Notes under the pieces: generated by a model
Databases searched by the model: none
Told to the model about the DNA's origin: nothing
The model's input: the letters and a program-made list of their open reading frames with translations, nothing else
Assembly (NCBI GenBank): GCA_050331695.1
Contig: JBHJGP010000005.1
Location: forward strand, 19,816-83,815
DNA: 64,000 bases
Direction: 5' to 3'
From: JBHJGP01 sp050331695
GTDB taxonomy: Bacteria; Pseudomonadota; Alphaproteobacteria; Geminicoccales; Geminicoccaceae
Made by a program: the position numbers and the translations under genes
Shown: positions 42,368-51,522 of the stretch, one piece after another
Position numbering within the stretch: the first letter of the stretch is position 1
Layout: each line of letters starts with the position of its first letter

Positions 42368-43266
42368 CAGTCGAAACCCAAAAGCTCGAAAATGTCGCGG
42401 TCCTTCATCGGCGCCGCGGTCAGGGGCTCGGTGCCGGCCCAGAGCGCCGCGGCCAGGCGCAGATACTCCTCCTTCACGTCTTCAAGCTCGGGGCAATCCT
42501 CCATCTCGAACAGGGTCGATTTCTTCAGCCGGCTCCGGCGAATGATGTCGAGGTCGGGAAAATGGGCCATTGTCTGCAGCCCGACCGCGTCGTTGAACCG
42601 GTCGATCTGATCGGTCGCCGCACTTCGGTTGGCGATGACCCCGCCGAGCCGAACAGCATAGTTGCGGGATTTGGCGAGGATCGCGGCGACGATCCGGTTC
42701 ATCGCATAGAGACTGTCGAAATCATTGGCGGTGACGATCAGCGCCCGGTCAGCATGCTGCAGGGGCGCCGCAAAGCCGCCGCAGACCACATCGCCGAGCA
42801 CGTCGAAGATGACGACGTCCGTGTCGTCGAGCAGGTGGTGCTCTTTCAGGAGCTTCACCGTCTGACCGACGACGTAGCCGCCGCAGCCCGTACCGGCGGG
42901 CGGACCGCCGGCCTCGACGCACATGACGCCGTTATAGCCCTCGTAGACGAAGTCCTCGACCTGCAGCTCCTCGGCATGAAAATCGACCGATTCCAGAACG
43001 TCGATGACCGTTGGCACCAGACGTTTGGTGAGCGTGAAGGTGCTGTCGTGCTTCGGGTCGCAGCCGATCTGAAGCACCCGCTTGCCGATCTTGGAGAAAG
43101 CGACCGAGAGGTTGGAAGAGGTCGTGCTCTTGCCGATCCCGCCCTTGCCGTAGACCGCAAACACCTTGGCGGTGTCGATCTTGATCTCGGAGTTCATCTT
43201 GACCTGAACGCTACCCTCGCCGTCGGGTCGTCTGCCGACTCGATCGAGCACGGTTATTCCTGTCAC
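42367..43266 (-). CDS. bchL: DPOR iron protein BchL
   Basis: A 299-residue NifH-like ATPase of dark-operative protochlorophyllide oxidoreductase. P-loop GKGGIGKS is at 40-47. The bridging [4Fe-4S] Cys residues are in GTGCGG and DVVCGGFAAP. It delivers electrons to the BchNB heterotetramer. ATG 43266 gives a 23-residue variable N-terminus before MNSEIKIDTAKVFAVYG, whose ATG is a possible alternative start. It lies 19 bases after bchH. Confidence 0.95.
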   Translation of the reverse strand: MTGITVLDRVGRRPDGEGSVQVKMNSEIKIDTAKVFAVYGKGGIGKSTTSSNLSVAFSKIGKRVLQIGCDPKHDSTFTLTKRLVPTVIDVLESVDFHAEELQVEDFVYEGYNGVMCVEAGGPPAGTGCGGYVVGQTVKLLKEHHLLDDTDVVIFDVLGDVVCGGFAAPLQHADRALIVTANDFDSLYAMNRIVAAILAKSRNYAVRLGGVIANRSAATDQIDRFNDAVGLQTMAHFPDLDIIRRSRLKKSTLFEMEDCPELEDVKEEYLRLAAALWAGTEPLTAAPMKDRDIFELLGFD

Positions 43267-43285
43267 GGCGTTCTCCTCAGATTGA

Positions 43286-46200
43286 TCATGCGGCCATCTC
43301 CTCGCCGATGCCTTCCAGGCGATCTTCGAGTTCCTCGCCCGCCTCTTTCAGGGCCTCGAGCATGTCAGCCGCCGGCGTCCAGTACTGGCGCTCATGGGCT
43401 TCCAGGAGCCGGTTGGCGACGTTGGTCGAGGCTTTGGGGTTGAGCTCGGCGAGGCGCTTTCGCATGGCCTCGTCGAGCACGAAGGTTTGGGTCAGCTGCT
43501 GATAGACCCAGGGCTCGACCTGACCGGTGGTCGCCGACCAGCCCATGGTGTTGGTGACGTGGGCCTCGATCTGCCGCACGCCCTCATAGCCGTGCTCGAG
43601 CATGCCCTCGTACCATTTGGGATTGAGCATCCGGGTGCGGGCCTCGAGGGCAACCTGCTCGCTAAGCGAGCGGACCTTGCCGGAACCCCGGGTCTGATCA
43701 CCGATATAGACCGGTACCACGTCGCCCTTGGCGCGCCTGACCGCGCGGCCGATGCCGCCCAGCGTGTCGAAGTAATGGCCGATGGTGGTGACGCCCAGCT
43801 CGACCGATTCCAGATTTTGATAGGCCAGTTCAACATCGCCCAAGACCGCGCCCAGAAGCTCGGACTGACGCGTCGCGCGGCCGTCGCGACCGTAGGCGAA
43901 GCATTTCCGCCGGGTATAGGTTTCGGCGAGCTCATCCTCGTCGGCCCAGGCGCCGCTGTCGATCAGATGGTTGACGTTGGAGCCGTAAGCGCCGTCGGCA
44001 TTGCTGAAGACCCGAAGCGCCGCCGTTTCGAGATCGCAGCCATGGCGTTCCTGATAGGCCAGTGCGTGCTTGCGCACGAAGTTTTCGTCTGATGGCTCGT
44101 CGGCGCTGGCAGCGAGGAAAGCGGCTTCCGCCAGAAGCTTGGTCTGTAGAGGTAACAGATCGCGGAAGATGCCGGAGAGCGTGACCAGGACATCGATCCT
44201 TGGGCGCCCCAAGACCTCCAGCGGGATGAGCTCGGCGCCGGTCAGCCGGCCGTAGGTATCGAAGCGCGGCTTGGCACCCACAAGGGCCAGCACCTGCGCG
44301 ATCGGCCCGCCTTCGGATTTCAGATTGTCGGTTCCCCAAAGCACGAGCGCGATCGTTTCGGGGAGCGCATTGCCGTCGGCGCGGTGGCGATCGATCAAGA
44401 GATCCGCCTGATAGGCACCCTCCCGGACGGCGAAGGCGCTGGGTAGCAGGAAGGGATCGAAGCCGTGAAGATTTCGCCCCGTCGGCAGCACGCTTGGATT
44501 GCGCAGGAGATCGCCGCCCGGCGCGGGTGCCGTAAAGCCACCGCCGAGCGCGTGCAGGATGGCCGGCAGTTCCGTGTCCCGGGCGAGCTCTCCGTCCAGC
44601 CGCTCGCGATCGAACCGGTCATCCATGCCCGCCTCAGCCATCGCATCGAGAAGCTCCGCGCGCTGGACCGGGCTCGGCGGCGCGCCGACGACATGGAGGC
44701 CATGGGGGATCAGCGTGTGCTCAAGCTCGATGATCTGGCCGCTCAGCCGCTCGATCGGTCCATCTGCTGCACCGTCCCATTGTTCTTCGTCGACCAGATC
44801 CAGCTCCGTGGCCTGGTGGCGGATGAGGTCCGCCAACCGCGCTCGCTCGTCTCCGTCATCGCTCTCAGCGGTACGCCAGCGATCCAGCGACGCCTTCAGC
44901 TCCAAAAGTCCGCGATAAAGCCCGGCCTGGGCCAAGGGCGGCGTCATGTAGCTCACCAGGGTCGCGGCGCTACGCCTCTTGGCTATCGTTCCCTCGGACG
45001 GATTGTTGGCGGCGTAGAGATAAAAGTTGGGCAGGGCACCGATCAGCCGGTCGGGCCAGCAGGCAGCGTCCAGACCGACCTGCTTGCCGGGCATGAATTC
45101 GAGCGCGCCGTGGGTGCCGAAATGGAGCACCGCATGGGCGGAAAAATCTTCGCGCAGATAGCGGTAGAATGCCGAGAAGGCGTGGGTCGGCGCGAAGTGG
45201 CCCTCGAACAGAAGCCGCATCGGATCGCCCTCATAGCCCATCGACGGCTGAATGGTGACGATCACATTGCCGAAGGCGGCACCGAGCACCTGGATGGAGC
45301 GGCCATCGGTCAACTGGCGGCCGGGCGCCGGCCCCCACTGTTTTTCGATCTCCTCCAGATGCGGCTCGCGGCGGACATGATCGTCCACAGGGATCCGAGC
45401 CAGAACGTTGGCGTCGGTGCCGGAAGTGGCGGCATTGCCGTCCAAAATCCGGGCCCGGAGGTCGTCAACAGACGCCGGCAGATCCACTTGGTAACCTTCG
45501 GCGGCAAGTGCTTTGAGCGTTTGGAAAAGCGATTCGAAAACGGACAAGAAAGCAGCCGTGCCGGTGGAACCGGCATTGGGCGGGAAATTGAAGATGACCA
45601 GGGCGAGCTTTCGCTCCGCTTGCGCCGTCATGCGCAGCCTGACCAACCCTTCCACCCGGCTCGCAAGCATCTCGAGCCGCTCGGTCGCCGGCTCCATCGC
45701 CCGGGTACCGGCGCCATCCCCGCGCCCGCCGAAAACGACCGGCCCGGTGGCACCATCCAACTCCGGGATCGCCACCATCATCGTTGCTTCCACCGGCAGA
45801 AGACCGCGCTCGGAAGCCTGCCAGCTCTCCAGGCTCTGAAACTCCAGGGCGTGGGCCGCCAGATATGGCACATCCAGGCGCCGCAGCAGGTCCTGGGCCG
45901 CAGCGGAATCATTGTAGGCAGGGCCGCCAACGAGCGAAAAACCGGTCAGTGAGAGAACCGCGTCGACGGTCGGGCGCTCGCCGTCCAGAAAATAGTTCTC
46001 GACTGCCGGCCGCGCGTCCAGGCCGGCGGCGAAGGCCGGCACCACGGCGAGGCCACGGCGTTCCAGCGCCTCGATCACCGCGTCGTAATGGGCTGTATCG
46101 TCGGCCAGTACATAAGAGCGCATCAGGAGAAGACCGACAGTCCCCACTGGCTTGGCCGGCTTGGGAAGCTGGCTGCGGTCGACGACAAACCGGCTTTTCG

Positions 46201-46882
46201 CGCGCGGGTGGTAGAGCCCAACATCCGGATAATCGGTCGGCAGGTCCGCCTTGATGCGGCCCCGCAGGCTCCGCCTCGGTCCGTCGGCGTAACGGCTCAC
46301 CAGGAACCGGACCATGTTCGCCATATTGTCGTCGGAACCGGACAGCCAGTACTGCATGGTCAGGAAATAGGCGCGCACGTCCTGGGCGGTGCCGGGGATG
46401 AACCGCAAGATCTTGGGCAGCCGCCGCAGCATCGCCACCTGATTTCGCCCGGAGCTCTTGTTCTTCTTAGGTGAGCCCCGAAGGCGCTTGAGCAGTGCCA
46501 GGGCGCCCTTGGCCTCGCCGTCCATCGAGAAGCCGCCCATCCGGGTCAGGCGGATCACCTCGCCGGCGGCGACGAATGCGATGATCGCGTCACAGGCGCT
46601 GCGCCGCGCCTGCAGCCAGGGCAGGACCGCCTGAATGTGGTCCTCCATGAACAGCATGTTGACCAGCACCAGATCGGCCCGCTCGATATCCGACCGGCAT
46701 CGCTCCAGAGCGGCCTGGTCCGTGTTCCAGGTGCTCGCCGCGTGAAAATCCAGGCTCAGTCCCGGCAGATCCTGGACGAGATGGGCCCGCGCTCGGTCGA
46801 TCGCGCCCTCGCCGTGGCGGTCGAGGGTGATGATGACCACCCGGACGGGGGTCGGATCAGCGGCCGAAATGCGCTTTGGCAT
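43286..46882 (-). CDS. bchH: Magnesium chelatase subunit H
   Basis: A 1198-residue cobaltochelatase/BchH-family catalytic subunit that binds protoporphyrin IX. Family blocks include FNFPPNAGSTGTAAFLSVFESLF, VTIQPSMGYEGDPMRLLFEGHFAPTHAFSAFYRYL, AVLHFGTHGALEFMPGKQVG, LPTGRNLHGFDPFLLPS and YGSNVNHLIDSGAWADEDEL. Length is normal for bacterial BchH. ATG lies 26 bases inside the end of bchB, so translation is coupled. It is expressed in the same superoperon as bchL and bchM, whereas bchID are in another operon. Confidence 0.97.
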   Translation of the reverse strand: MPKRISAADPTPVRVVIITLDRHGEGAIDRARAHLVQDLPGLSLDFHAASTWNTDQAALERCRSDIERADLVLVNMLFMEDHIQAVLPWLQARRSACDAIIAFVAAGEVIRLTRMGGFSMDGEAKGALALLKRLRGSPKKNKSSGRNQVAMLRRLPKILRFIPGTAQDVRAYFLTMQYWLSGSDDNMANMVRFLVSRYADGPRRSLRGRIKADLPTDYPDVGLYHPRAKSRFVVDRSQLPKPAKPVGTVGLLLMRSYVLADDTAHYDAVIEALERRGLAVVPAFAAGLDARPAVENYFLDGERPTVDAVLSLTGFSLVGGPAYNDSAAAQDLLRRLDVPYLAAHALEFQSLESWQASERGLLPVEATMMVAIPELDGATGPVVFGGRGDGAGTRAMEPATERLEMLASRVEGLVRLRMTAQAERKLALVIFNFPPNAGSTGTAAFLSVFESLFQTLKALAAEGYQVDLPASVDDLRARILDGNAATSGTDANVLARIPVDDHVRREPHLEEIEKQWGPAPGRQLTDGRSIQVLGAAFGNVIVTIQPSMGYEGDPMRLLFEGHFAPTHAFSAFYRYLREDFSAHAVLHFGTHGALEFMPGKQVGLDAACWPDRLIGALPNFYLYAANNPSEGTIAKRRSAATLVSYMTPPLAQAGLYRGLLELKASLDRWRTAESDDGDERARLADLIRHQATELDLVDEEQWDGAADGPIERLSGQIIELEHTLIPHGLHVVGAPPSPVQRAELLDAMAEAGMDDRFDRERLDGELARDTELPAILHALGGGFTAPAPGGDLLRNPSVLPTGRNLHGFDPFLLPSAFAVREGAYQADLLIDRHRADGNALPETIALVLWGTDNLKSEGGPIAQVLALVGAKPRFDTYGRLTGAELIPLEVLGRPRIDVLVTLSGIFRDLLPLQTKLLAEAAFLAASADEPSDENFVRKHALAYQERHGCDLETAALRVFSNADGAYGSNVNHLIDSGAWADEDELAETYTRRKCFAYGRDGRATRQSELLGAVLGDVELAYQNLESVELGVTTIGHYFDTLGGIGRAVRRAKGDVVPVYIGDQTRGSGKVRSLSEQVALEARTRMLNPKWYEGMLEHGYEGVRQIEAHVTNTMGWSATTGQVEPWVYQQLTQTFVLDEAMRKRLAELNPKASTNVANRLLEAHERQYWTPAADMLEALKEAGEELEDRLEGIGEEMAA

Positions 46883-48383
46883 CGTACAAGGTCTCTAGGG
46901 TGATGGTCCTGACGCCCTGTTCCTCGGCGTAGCGTTCCGTGTTGCGCCGGGCCTTGCCGCGGACGAAGAACGGGATTTTTTTCAGCTCCTTTTCGGCTTC
47001 TTCGGCCCAGGTCAGAGGGTCGTCGGTGGACGGCCCAGCTGTCTTGGACACCCGCTCGATGGTGTGCCCTAGATGGGACGGCGCGGCCTCGTCATTGAAC
47101 TCGAAATCCTCACGGAACATGCCGAGCAGGTGTTCTTCAAGGCCCATCATCAGCGGGTGAACCCAGCTATCGAAAAGGACGTTGGCTCCTTCGAAGCCCA
47201 TCTGCGGCGAGTAGCGGGCGGGGAAATCCTGCACGTGCACAGGCGCCGAGATCACGGCGCAGGCGATGCCCAGCCGCTTGGCGACATGGCGCTCCATCTG
47301 GGTGCCGAGCACGATCTCCGGCTCGAGCTCGGTGATCTTCGCTTCGACATCAAGATAATCGTCCGTAACCAACGCTTCGACGCCGTGTTCCTCGGCGGCG
47401 GCGCGGACGTCGCGGGCGAATTCTCGAGCATAAGTGCCGATGCCGACCACGTCGAAGCCGAGCTCGTCCCGGGCGACCCGGGCGGCGGCGATGGCGTGGG
47501 TCGCGTCACCGAAGACGAAAACGCGTTTGCCTGTGAGATAGCTGGAATCAACCGAGCGCGAGTACCAGGGAAGCCGGGAGGTGATGTGGGTGAGCGCCGT
47601 CGCCGGATCCTTGCCAGCGAGCTTCGACACCTCCTCGATGAAGGCCCGGGTCGCGGTGACGCCGATCGGTATCGTCTTGGTCCAGGGCTGGCCGAACTGA
47701 CGCTCCAGCCAGCGCGCTGCGGTGGCCGCGATTTCGGGATAGAGCACGACGTTGAAATCGGCATCGGCGAGCCGCGCCAGATCCGAAGGCCGGGCGCCCA
47801 AAGGTGCCGTCACGTTCACCTCGATCCCAAGGGTGGCAAGAAGGCCCTGGATCTCGGCGACGTCGTCGCGGTGGCGAAAACCGAGCGCCGTCGGTCCCAA
47901 AATATTGCAACTCGGCCGGCCAGGATCCGTGTCCGTGCGCGTCTCGGGGGCGAAAGCCCGCACCAGATGATAAAAGGTTTCGGCCGCGCCCCAGTTCTCC
48001 TTGCGTTGGTAGGCAGGCAATTCCAGCGGTACCACCGGAACCGGGAGATCCAACGCCTTGGCCAAACCGCCCGGGTCGTCCTGGATCAACTCGGCGGTAC
48101 AAGAAGCCCCGACGAGAAGTGCTTCCGGCTTGAAGCGTTCGAACGCCTCGCGGGTCGCGGTCTTGAACAACTCCGCGGTGTCGCTGCCGAGATCCCGGGC
48201 CTGGAACGTGGTGTAGGTGACCGGCGGCCGGCGGTCGCGCCGTTCGATCTTGGTGAACAGCAGGTCAGCGTAGGTGTCGCCCTGGGGCGCGTGGAGCACG
48301 TAGTGTACCCCCTCCATGGCGGTGGCGATCCGCATCGCGCCCACATGGGGAGGTCCTTCATAGGTCCAGACGGTGAGCTTCAT
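46857..48383 (-). CDS. bchB: DPOR catalytic subunit BchB
   Basis: A 508-residue NifK-like subunit. The unusual cluster ligand Asp36 is present (HAPQGD). VGASCTAELIQDDPGG, CNILGPTALGFRHRDDVAEI and the C-terminal PCP domain (LTWAEEAEKELKKIPFFVRGKARRNTERYAEEQG) are intact. With BchN it reduces ring D of protochlorophyllide. ATG lies 3 bases after the bchN stop. BchB itself looks fully functional, unlike its partner gene bchN here. Confidence 0.96.
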   Translation of the reverse strand: MKLTVWTYEGPPHVGAMRIATAMEGVHYVLHAPQGDTYADLLFTKIERRDRRPPVTYTTFQARDLGSDTAELFKTATREAFERFKPEALLVGASCTAELIQDDPGGLAKALDLPVPVVPLELPAYQRKENWGAAETFYHLVRAFAPETRTDTDPGRPSCNILGPTALGFRHRDDVAEIQGLLATLGIEVNVTAPLGARPSDLARLADADFNVVLYPEIAATAARWLERQFGQPWTKTIPIGVTATRAFIEEVSKLAGKDPATALTHITSRLPWYSRSVDSSYLTGKRVFVFGDATHAIAAARVARDELGFDVVGIGTYAREFARDVRAAAEEHGVEALVTDDYLDVEAKITELEPEIVLGTQMERHVAKRLGIACAVISAPVHVQDFPARYSPQMGFEGANVLFDSWVHPLMMGLEEHLLGMFREDFEFNDEAAPSHLGHTIERVSKTAGPSTDDPLTWAEEAEKELKKIPFFVRGKARRNTERYAEEQGVRTITLETLYDAKAHFGR

Positions 48384-48386
48384 CGT

Positions 48387-49676
48387 CTACACCCGGAGCT
48401 TGGTCCGCCGGACCAGGGGCCGGGCGAACAGTTCGATTAGGTCGGCGGTCTGGTCGTAGCCCTGGATCGGCGTGAATATGAGCTCGATCGACCAATTGGT
48501 GGTGAGGCCAGCGGCCTCCAGCGGGTTGGCAAGACCGAGACCACAGACAACGAGGTCCGGCTCCGCCGCCAGGCAGCGGTCCAACTGCCGTTCGACATCC
48601 TGCCCCTCGCTCAAGGTTGCGCCGGCCGGCAGCAGATCGAATTCGCGGCTCAGATGATGGCGGTGAAGATAGGGGCTGCCGATTTCGATCACCCGCATAC
48701 CGACCTCGCGGTGAAGGAACCGGGCGAGCGGCACCTCGAGCTGGGAATCGGGAAAGAAGAAGATGGTCTTGCCGGTGAGCTGGTCGCGATGCCGTTCGAC
48801 CGCCCGGGCTGCCCGCTCGCGGCCTGTAGCCACGACCTTGTCGAACCAGTTGCCGGGAACCGACCAGGCTTCGGCCGCGGCCCGAAGCCATTCGGTGGTT
48901 CCCTCGGCGCCAAGGGGGAAGGGCGCCTGCAGGCGGGTGGCACCCCGTTCTTCCAGCGCTCTGGTCGTCTCGGCGAGGAAGGGCTGAGCCAGGAGTAACT
49001 GCGTATTGGGCCCGACGCTCGGCAAATCGCGGGCGCGACGCGGCGGCAGGAACGCCACTGGCCCCACGCCCAGTTCGTCGAACTGACGGCGAAGCTGATC
49101 CTCGACCACATCGGCAAGGGCGCCAACCACCAGAAGTGAGCGGTCGCTGCCGGCGGACGGCAGATCCGGCACCAGGGCGGCGAGGCACGCATCTTCACCC
49201 TGGGGAAAGGTGGTTCCGATGCGGCTGCCGGATTAGCTCAGGATCCGCACGGCCGGCGCGGTGCGTTCCGAAAGCCGGGCGGCGGCCCGGCTCAAATCGA
49301 GCTTGATCACCTCGGAAGGGCATGAGCCCACCAGGAACAAAAGTTTGATATCCGGGCGGCGCTCCAAAAGCTGCGTCACCACCCTGTCGAGCTCGTCATG
49401 GGCGTCGGCCAGACCGGCAAGGTCGCGCTCATCGATGATCGCCGTCGCAAAGCGCGGCTCGGCGAAAATCATAACACCTGCCGCCGACTGCATAAGGTGC
49501 GCGCACGTTCGGGAGCCGACGATCAGAAAGAACGCGTCCTGGATCTTGCGGTGGAGCCAGACGATACCGGTGAGACCGCAGAAAACCTCCCGTTGCCCGC
49601 GTTCGCGCAATATCGGCGAGCTGGCGCAACCGCTGGTGCCAGCATCCACCGGGCGGCGCAGGCTCACCGCCGTCAT
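48387..49676 (-). pseudogene. bchN: DPOR subunit BchN, interrupted by an in-frame TAA
   Basis: A full-length bchN frame (429 codons) broken only by TAA at 49233-49235, codon 148. Before it: REVFCGLTGIVWLHRKIQDAFF, SRTCAHL and VGSCPSEVIKLDLSRA, with the three cluster cysteines C33, C58 and C119 at family spacing. After it, in the same frame: SGSRIGTTFPQGEDACLAALVP through to the normal end. The family has Tyr where the stop lies (LSYSGSG-type motif), so a single TAC or TAT to TAA change explains it. As written, it encodes a 147-residue N-terminal piece; re-initiation at GTG 49172 could give a 261-residue C-terminal piece. It may be a real null, a sequencing error, or two fragments. The ATG overlaps the bchF stop. 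Confidence 0.88.
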
Positions 49677-50188
49677 GGTGTGACACCAACCGCCGGTTGT
49701 TCCACCGGATTGAGGCGCTCCCGGCGGGCGGCTCGAAGCTTGAGCAGAAACTGACCGGCATTGATGACGTAGGCGGCGTAGGCCCCGAGCGCCAAAAACA
49801 TGAGCGCGGTCGGCGCCAGCGCCTGGGTGATCAGTGCTGCCAGGTAAGCCGTGTGCAGGGCCAACACGGCGATGCTGAAGACGTCTTCCCAGAAGAAGGG
49901 GCGCGCAAAGAGGTAGCAGCCGAAAACCTCCCGCTCCCAGATCGAACCGGTCACCATGATCGCGTAGAGCACGAGCGTCTTGACGACGATCGAGACGGTA
50001 GCGGCCTCGTAGCCCGTCCCGGTCATGAGGAAGCGCAGCACCAAAGCTAGGCTGAGCAGAAAGACGAAAAACTGAAGCGGAGCCAGAACGGCCTGCACCG
50101 TCGTCCAGGGTGACAGGTCGCGCCGGCGCCTCTCGTCCTCTGAATAGAGCGACTGCGGATCAGCCTCGCCAAAGTGACGGCTCGGCAT
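49673..50188 (-). CDS. bchF: 3-vinyl bacteriochlorophyllide hydratase
   Basis: A 171-residue membrane protein hydrating the C3 vinyl group. YSEDERRRRDLSPWTTVQAVLAPLQFFVFLLSLALVLRFL and YAIMVTGSIWEREVFGCYLFARPFFWEDVFS are diagnostic, with four spans. The frame is open to 50260, but ATG 50188 (MPSRHFG) gives the family length and has GGGGAGGAGCGAG just before it. Its stop overlaps bchN (ATGA). First gene of the minus-strand superoperon, divergent from ppaA. Confidence 0.94.
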   Translation of the reverse strand: MPSRHFGEADPQSLYSEDERRRRDLSPWTTVQAVLAPLQFFVFLLSLALVLRFLMTGTGYEAATVSIVVKTLVLYAIMVTGSIWEREVFGCYLFARPFFWEDVFSIAVLALHTAYLAALITQALAPTALMFLALGAYAAYVINAGQFLLKLRAARRERLNPVEQPAVGVTP

Positions 50189-50282
50189 CTCGCTCCTCCC
50201 CATGGCGTTCGGCGTGATCTCCGTGATGAAACGCCGACCTTCTGTGTCTTGAGGGAGCACGCTAGCGCGGTGAGCGACCGGT

Positions 50283-50316
50283 TGTCAATTAATCGATACG
50301 TCAACTTTGATTGACA
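50283..50316. promoter_or_regulatory. PpsR-like inverted repeat between bchF and ppaA
   Basis: TGTCAAT (50283-50289) and ATTGACA (50310-50316) form a 7-bp inverted repeat with a 20-base spacer. Each arm also belongs to a near-consensus TGT-N12-ACA site: 50283-50300 ends ACG, and 50299-50316 begins CGT. These two overlap by 2 bases instead of being 8 bp apart as elsewhere. The region is AT-richer than its surroundings and divergent, so it likely governs both bchF and ppaA. Confidence 0.6.
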
Positions 50317-50402
50317 GAAGCTTTTTTGGTTTAGCCGATACGTTCCGCTTGAATTTGGCCCTGGTGAAGATGTACCAACAATAGATCAAGGGAGGGCGAC
50401 GG

Positions 50403-51299
50403 ATGAGTGTGGCCAAAGGCCGTGTGTCCAAGTCTCGTCGTGAACAGGGCGATGCCAAAACGGTGCCCGTTCCGTCGTCCGAAGAGCCCAAACGCAAAGA
50501 CCGGACGAATCCTGAGGCGGAACTCGATCTGCCGCCAGCGAAGCTTGTTGCAACGATCGAGACCGAGGTCATTCCGCGGCTGGATTTGGCCCAACGCGGC
50601 GAGCCGCCGGTGGCAATGGTTCGGGCCATGGATGGATGGATCCCGGGCGACGAGGATGTCGCGGCCTTTGCCAAGCTCGTTATGACCAACGATGCCCGGG
50701 TCGCGATCAGCTACCTTGAGGCGATGCGGGCGCGAAAGACCTCGGTCGAGACGCTTTATCTAAAGTTGCTCGCGCCGACGGCCGAGTTTCTGGGGCGGCT
50801 GTGGGAAGAAGATCTCTCCACCTTCGCCGAGGTCACCCTCGGTGTCGGTCGGCTACAACAGGCTTTGCGGGAGCTCGGTGCGGGCCACTGTAGCGAGATC
50901 GACCAGGGCTACCGCGAACGCCGGATCCTGCTGGAAACCGCGGAGGGGGAGCAGCACAGTTTCGGGCTGCTTATGGTCGGCGAGTTTTTTCGTCGCGCTG
51001 GCTGGTCGGTTTGGGACGAGCCTCTCTCCAATGTGCCGAGCATGGCGCGCCTGGTCAGGAACGAGTGGTTCGACGTGGTCGGTCTGTCGGTGAGCGGGGA
51101 CGTTCGCATGGAGACGCTGGCATCGACGATCCGCCTGATCCGCCGGTCGTCGCGCAATCGGGGTGTCGGGATCATGGTCGGCGGAAGGGTGTTCAACGAG
51201 CATCCCGAATTGGTTCCGCTCGTGGGTGCCGATGCCACCGCTTCGGATGCTCGTCAGGCGGTCCGCCAAGCCGAACAGATGGCTGCGCTTCTGATGTAG
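50403..51299 (+). CDS. ppaA: PpaA/AerR, B12-binding photosynthesis regulator
   Basis: A 298-residue cytosolic regulator that modulates PpsR/CrtJ. After a basic, variable N-terminus (about 50 residues), a helical domain (LEAMRARKTSVETLYLKLLAPTAEFLGRLWEED) precedes a cobalamin-binding Rossmann domain. The cobalt-ligand His is in EGEQHSFGLLM (H185), and VVGLSVSGD and GIMVGGRVF are family blocks. In Rhodobacter capsulatus AerR binds B12 and acts as a light-sensitive antirepressor of CrtJ. ATG with AAGGGAGG upstream. Its own terminator follows, separating it from ppsR. Confidence 0.93.
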   Translation: MSVAKGRVSKSRREQGDAKTVPVPSSEEPKRKDRTNPEAELDLPPAKLVATIETEVIPRLDLAQRGEPPVAMVRAMDGWIPGDEDVAAFAKLVMTNDARVAISYLEAMRARKTSVETLYLKLLAPTAEFLGRLWEEDLSTFAEVTLGVGRLQQALRELGAGHCSEIDQGYRERRILLETAEGEQHSFGLLMVGEFFRRAGWSVWDEPLSNVPSMARLVRNEWFDVVGLSVSGDVRMETLASTIRLIRRSSRNRGVGIMVGGRVFNEHPELVPLVGADATASDARQAVRQAEQMAALLM

Positions 51300-51349
51300 C
51301 TCAGAAGGGGTTCGACGGGCTGTCCCGGGCACCGGGCGGCAATTGTCTC

Positions 51350-51378
51350 AGCGCTCTCTTGATCGAGGGCGCTTTTTT
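51350..51378 (+). terminator. Rho-independent terminator after ppaA
   Basis: AGCGCTCTC (51350-51358) pairs with GAGGGCGCT (51365-51373) with one T-G pair and a 6-base loop, followed by a T-run to 51378. It is about 50 bases after the ppaA stop and upstream of the ppsR operators, so ppsR is probably transcribed from its own promoter. Confidence 0.85.
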
Positions 51379-51415
51379 GTTGCTGAAAGCAAAAAGCGAT
51401 GAAATTCTAGGCAAA

Positions 51416-51483
51416 TGTCAAGCCGAATGGGCATTTATGTTGGTTAATCAAAGTTGACATAAATCACCTGCGAGGTCTAATCC
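51416..51483 (+). promoter_or_regulatory. ppsR promoter with tandem PpsR-like operators
   Basis: TGTCAAGCCGAATGGGCA (51416-51433) and GGTTAATCAAAGTTGACA (51442-51459) each match TGT-N12-ACA with one mismatch and are 8 bp apart. A promoter-like TTGACA (51454-51459), 18 bases, TAATCC (51478-51483) overlaps the second site. This suggests autoregulation of ppsR. The sites are imperfect, so binding may be weaker than at crtE or bchC. Confidence 0.6.
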
Positions 51484-51522
51484 CTTAGGGTCAGCGAGGC
51501 TCGGCTAAGCAAGGCCCATCTC

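Noticed and set aside
44465..45952. Long open frame (495 codons) antisense to bchH
   Set aside because: It lies opposite a gene with unmistakable BchH motifs and is caused by high GC. It has no recognisable domain or ribosome site.
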